From positions 1 through 6,011 of the forward strand of contig NVVI01000030.1 in NCBI GenBank assembly GCA_002402165.1: 6,011 nucleotides of DNA, given 5' to 3'. The translations under genes and the position numbers were made by a program. Under the pieces are notes generated by a model. The model was not told where the DNA came from. It did no database searches and saw only the letters and a program-made list of their open reading frames with translations. Below are positions 5,738 to 6,011 of this stretch, piece after piece (positions within the stretch are counted from its first letter, which is position 1; every line of letters starts with the position of its first letter). Origin of the DNA: Flavobacteriales bacterium. GTDB taxonomy: Bacteria; Bacteroidota; Bacteroidia; Flavobacteriales_E; Vicingaceae.

Positions 5738-5752
5738 TCCCTTCGACTCCAC
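5736..5752 (+). repeat. att-like direct repeat, copy 3 (distal boundary of the islet)
   Basis: It is identical to tmRNA 4839-4855 except one C-to-T change (16 of 17). The match extends left: ggacga at 5725-5730 corresponds to ggacga at 4826-4831 of ssrA, separated from the core by 5 bases here and 7 in ssrA. This is the expected attR-like remnant of the original ssrA 3' end after integration. The stop codon of the islet gene (5735-5737) overlaps its first two bases. Confidence 0.7.
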
Positions 5753-5787
5753 TTTTATAGAAACCTAATTTATTTTTAAATAGATAA

Positions 5788-5817
5788 TTGAGTTTTGATA
5801 AAGAATTTAGATATTTG
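5788..5817 (+). promoter_or_regulatory. Candidate Bacteroidetes promoter for the secreted-protein gene
   Basis: ttg at 5788-5790 and gatatttg at 5810-5817 are separated by exactly 19 bases, the usual spacing of the Bacteroidetes -33 (TTG) and -7 (TAnnTTTG) elements. The -7 box has one mismatch (G for the first T). Transcription would begin about 5-8 bases later, leaving a leader of roughly 12-15 bases before ATG 5838. The promoter lies just outside the islet. Confidence 0.4.
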
Positions 5818-5837
5818 GGCTTCTTAAAATTTACATT

Positions 5838-6011
5838 ATGAAAAAAGGATTTTTACTATCTATATTAAGCGTTGTAACTTTATTTTCCTTTTCACAAATC
5901 ACTATTACTAATAGTGATATGCCATCGGTAAATGATACCATTCGATTAAGTGAAACTTTTGATATACAGAATTTAGACCCTGTTTTAACGGGCACAAATT
6001 ATACTTGGAAC
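5838..6011 (+). CDS. Secreted protein, N-terminal part (runs off the window)
   Basis: 58 codons are visible. Residues 1-20 form a classical Sec signal peptide: MKKG, a hydrophobic core FLLSILSVVTLFSFS, and a likely cleavage after SQ. The mature part begins ITITNSDMPSVNDTIRLSET. An opening of the form 'xITxxDMPxxGDTxRxS' is familiar from secreted Bacteroidota proteins that usually carry a C-terminal type IX secretion sorting domain; that domain would lie beyond the window, so the T9SS assignment is inference. No catalytic motif is visible in this part. Confidence 0.75.
   Translation, partial: MKKGFLLSILSVVTLFSFSQITITNSDMPSVNDTIRLSETFDIQNLDPVLTGTNYTWN

Larger units (their letters stand above)
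4856..5752 (+). mobile_element. Small islet inserted at the ssrA 3' end (two repeat-bounded segments, no integrase in it)
   Basis: About 900 bp lie between the tmRNA 3' end and a distal repeat of that end. A third, diverged repeat at 4992-5009 divides it into a gene-free segment of about 150 bp and a segment of about 740 bp carrying one complete gene (5099-5737). This repeat layout is what site-specific integration at ssrA leaves behind. No recombinase, transposase or other mobility gene lies within it, so it is either a decayed larger element or a passenger moved in trans by an integrase coded elsewhere. The islet gene is codirectional with ssrA. That this is a mobile element is inferred from the repeats; I cannot see an empty-site comparison. 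Confidence 0.6.

Noticed and set aside
5510..5752. Open frame of 80 codons on the minus strand
   Set aside because: Antisense to the islet gene and ending in the att-like repeat; no motif, and the + strand protein has family-like motifs.

Overview
The window looks like a chromosomal segment of a Flavobacteriia-like Bacteroidota. The clues are strongly AT-rich DNA, A-rich rather than Shine-Dalgarno leaders, promoter-like boxes of the Bacteroidetes type (TAnnTTTG), a tmRNA tag of the GENNYA(L/M)AA type, and a secreted protein with a Bacteroidetes-style 'DMPxxxDT' mature N-terminus. This assignment is inferred from the sequence alone.

Left part (1-4362): a possible C-terminal tail of a + strand gene (1-87) faces pdhB, the E1-beta subunit of pyruvate dehydrogenase (122-1099, minus). 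A 192-bp divergent intergenic region with a short 8-bp tandem repeat follows. Next comes a + strand pair: a FemAB/CelD-like GNAT acyltransferase (1292-2227) and a NodB-type polysaccharide deacetylase (2313-3161). The deacetylase frame is open and protein-like back to the end of the acyltransferase gene but has no ATG, GTG or TTG there, so it may start at an unusual ATT codon. The deacetylase converges on, and overlaps by 11 bp, a saccharopine dehydrogenase-like (lysine-ketoglutarate reductase family) gene (3151-4362, minus). A TAnnTTTG box directly abuts the ATG of that gene.

Right part (4457-6011): ssrA (tmRNA) occupies 4457-4854, with acceptor stem, T-arm, first pseudoknot and a tag frame encoding GENNYAMAA. 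Its 3' end is followed by two further copies of the same 3' sequence, a diverged one at 4992-5009 and a good one at 5736-5752. The copies bracket a gene-free structured segment of about 150 bp and then a 212-aa orphan gene (5099-5737) whose stop codon lies inside the last copy. This is the signature of DNA inserted at ssrA, in up to two steps, with no integrase in the window. The orphan gene belongs to a family I recognise only by its conserved ANKEGGSHVDP-type motif; its function is unknown. Beyond the insertion, a secreted protein with a signal peptide begins at 5838 behind a promoter-like sequence and runs off the window.

Functionally, the acyltransferase and deacetylase probably form one cell-envelope or glycan-modification unit. 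pdhB and the saccharopine dehydrogenase-like gene are metabolic genes transcribed separately. The most noteworthy feature is the compact one-gene islet at ssrA, which has att-like repeats and no recombinase of its own in view.
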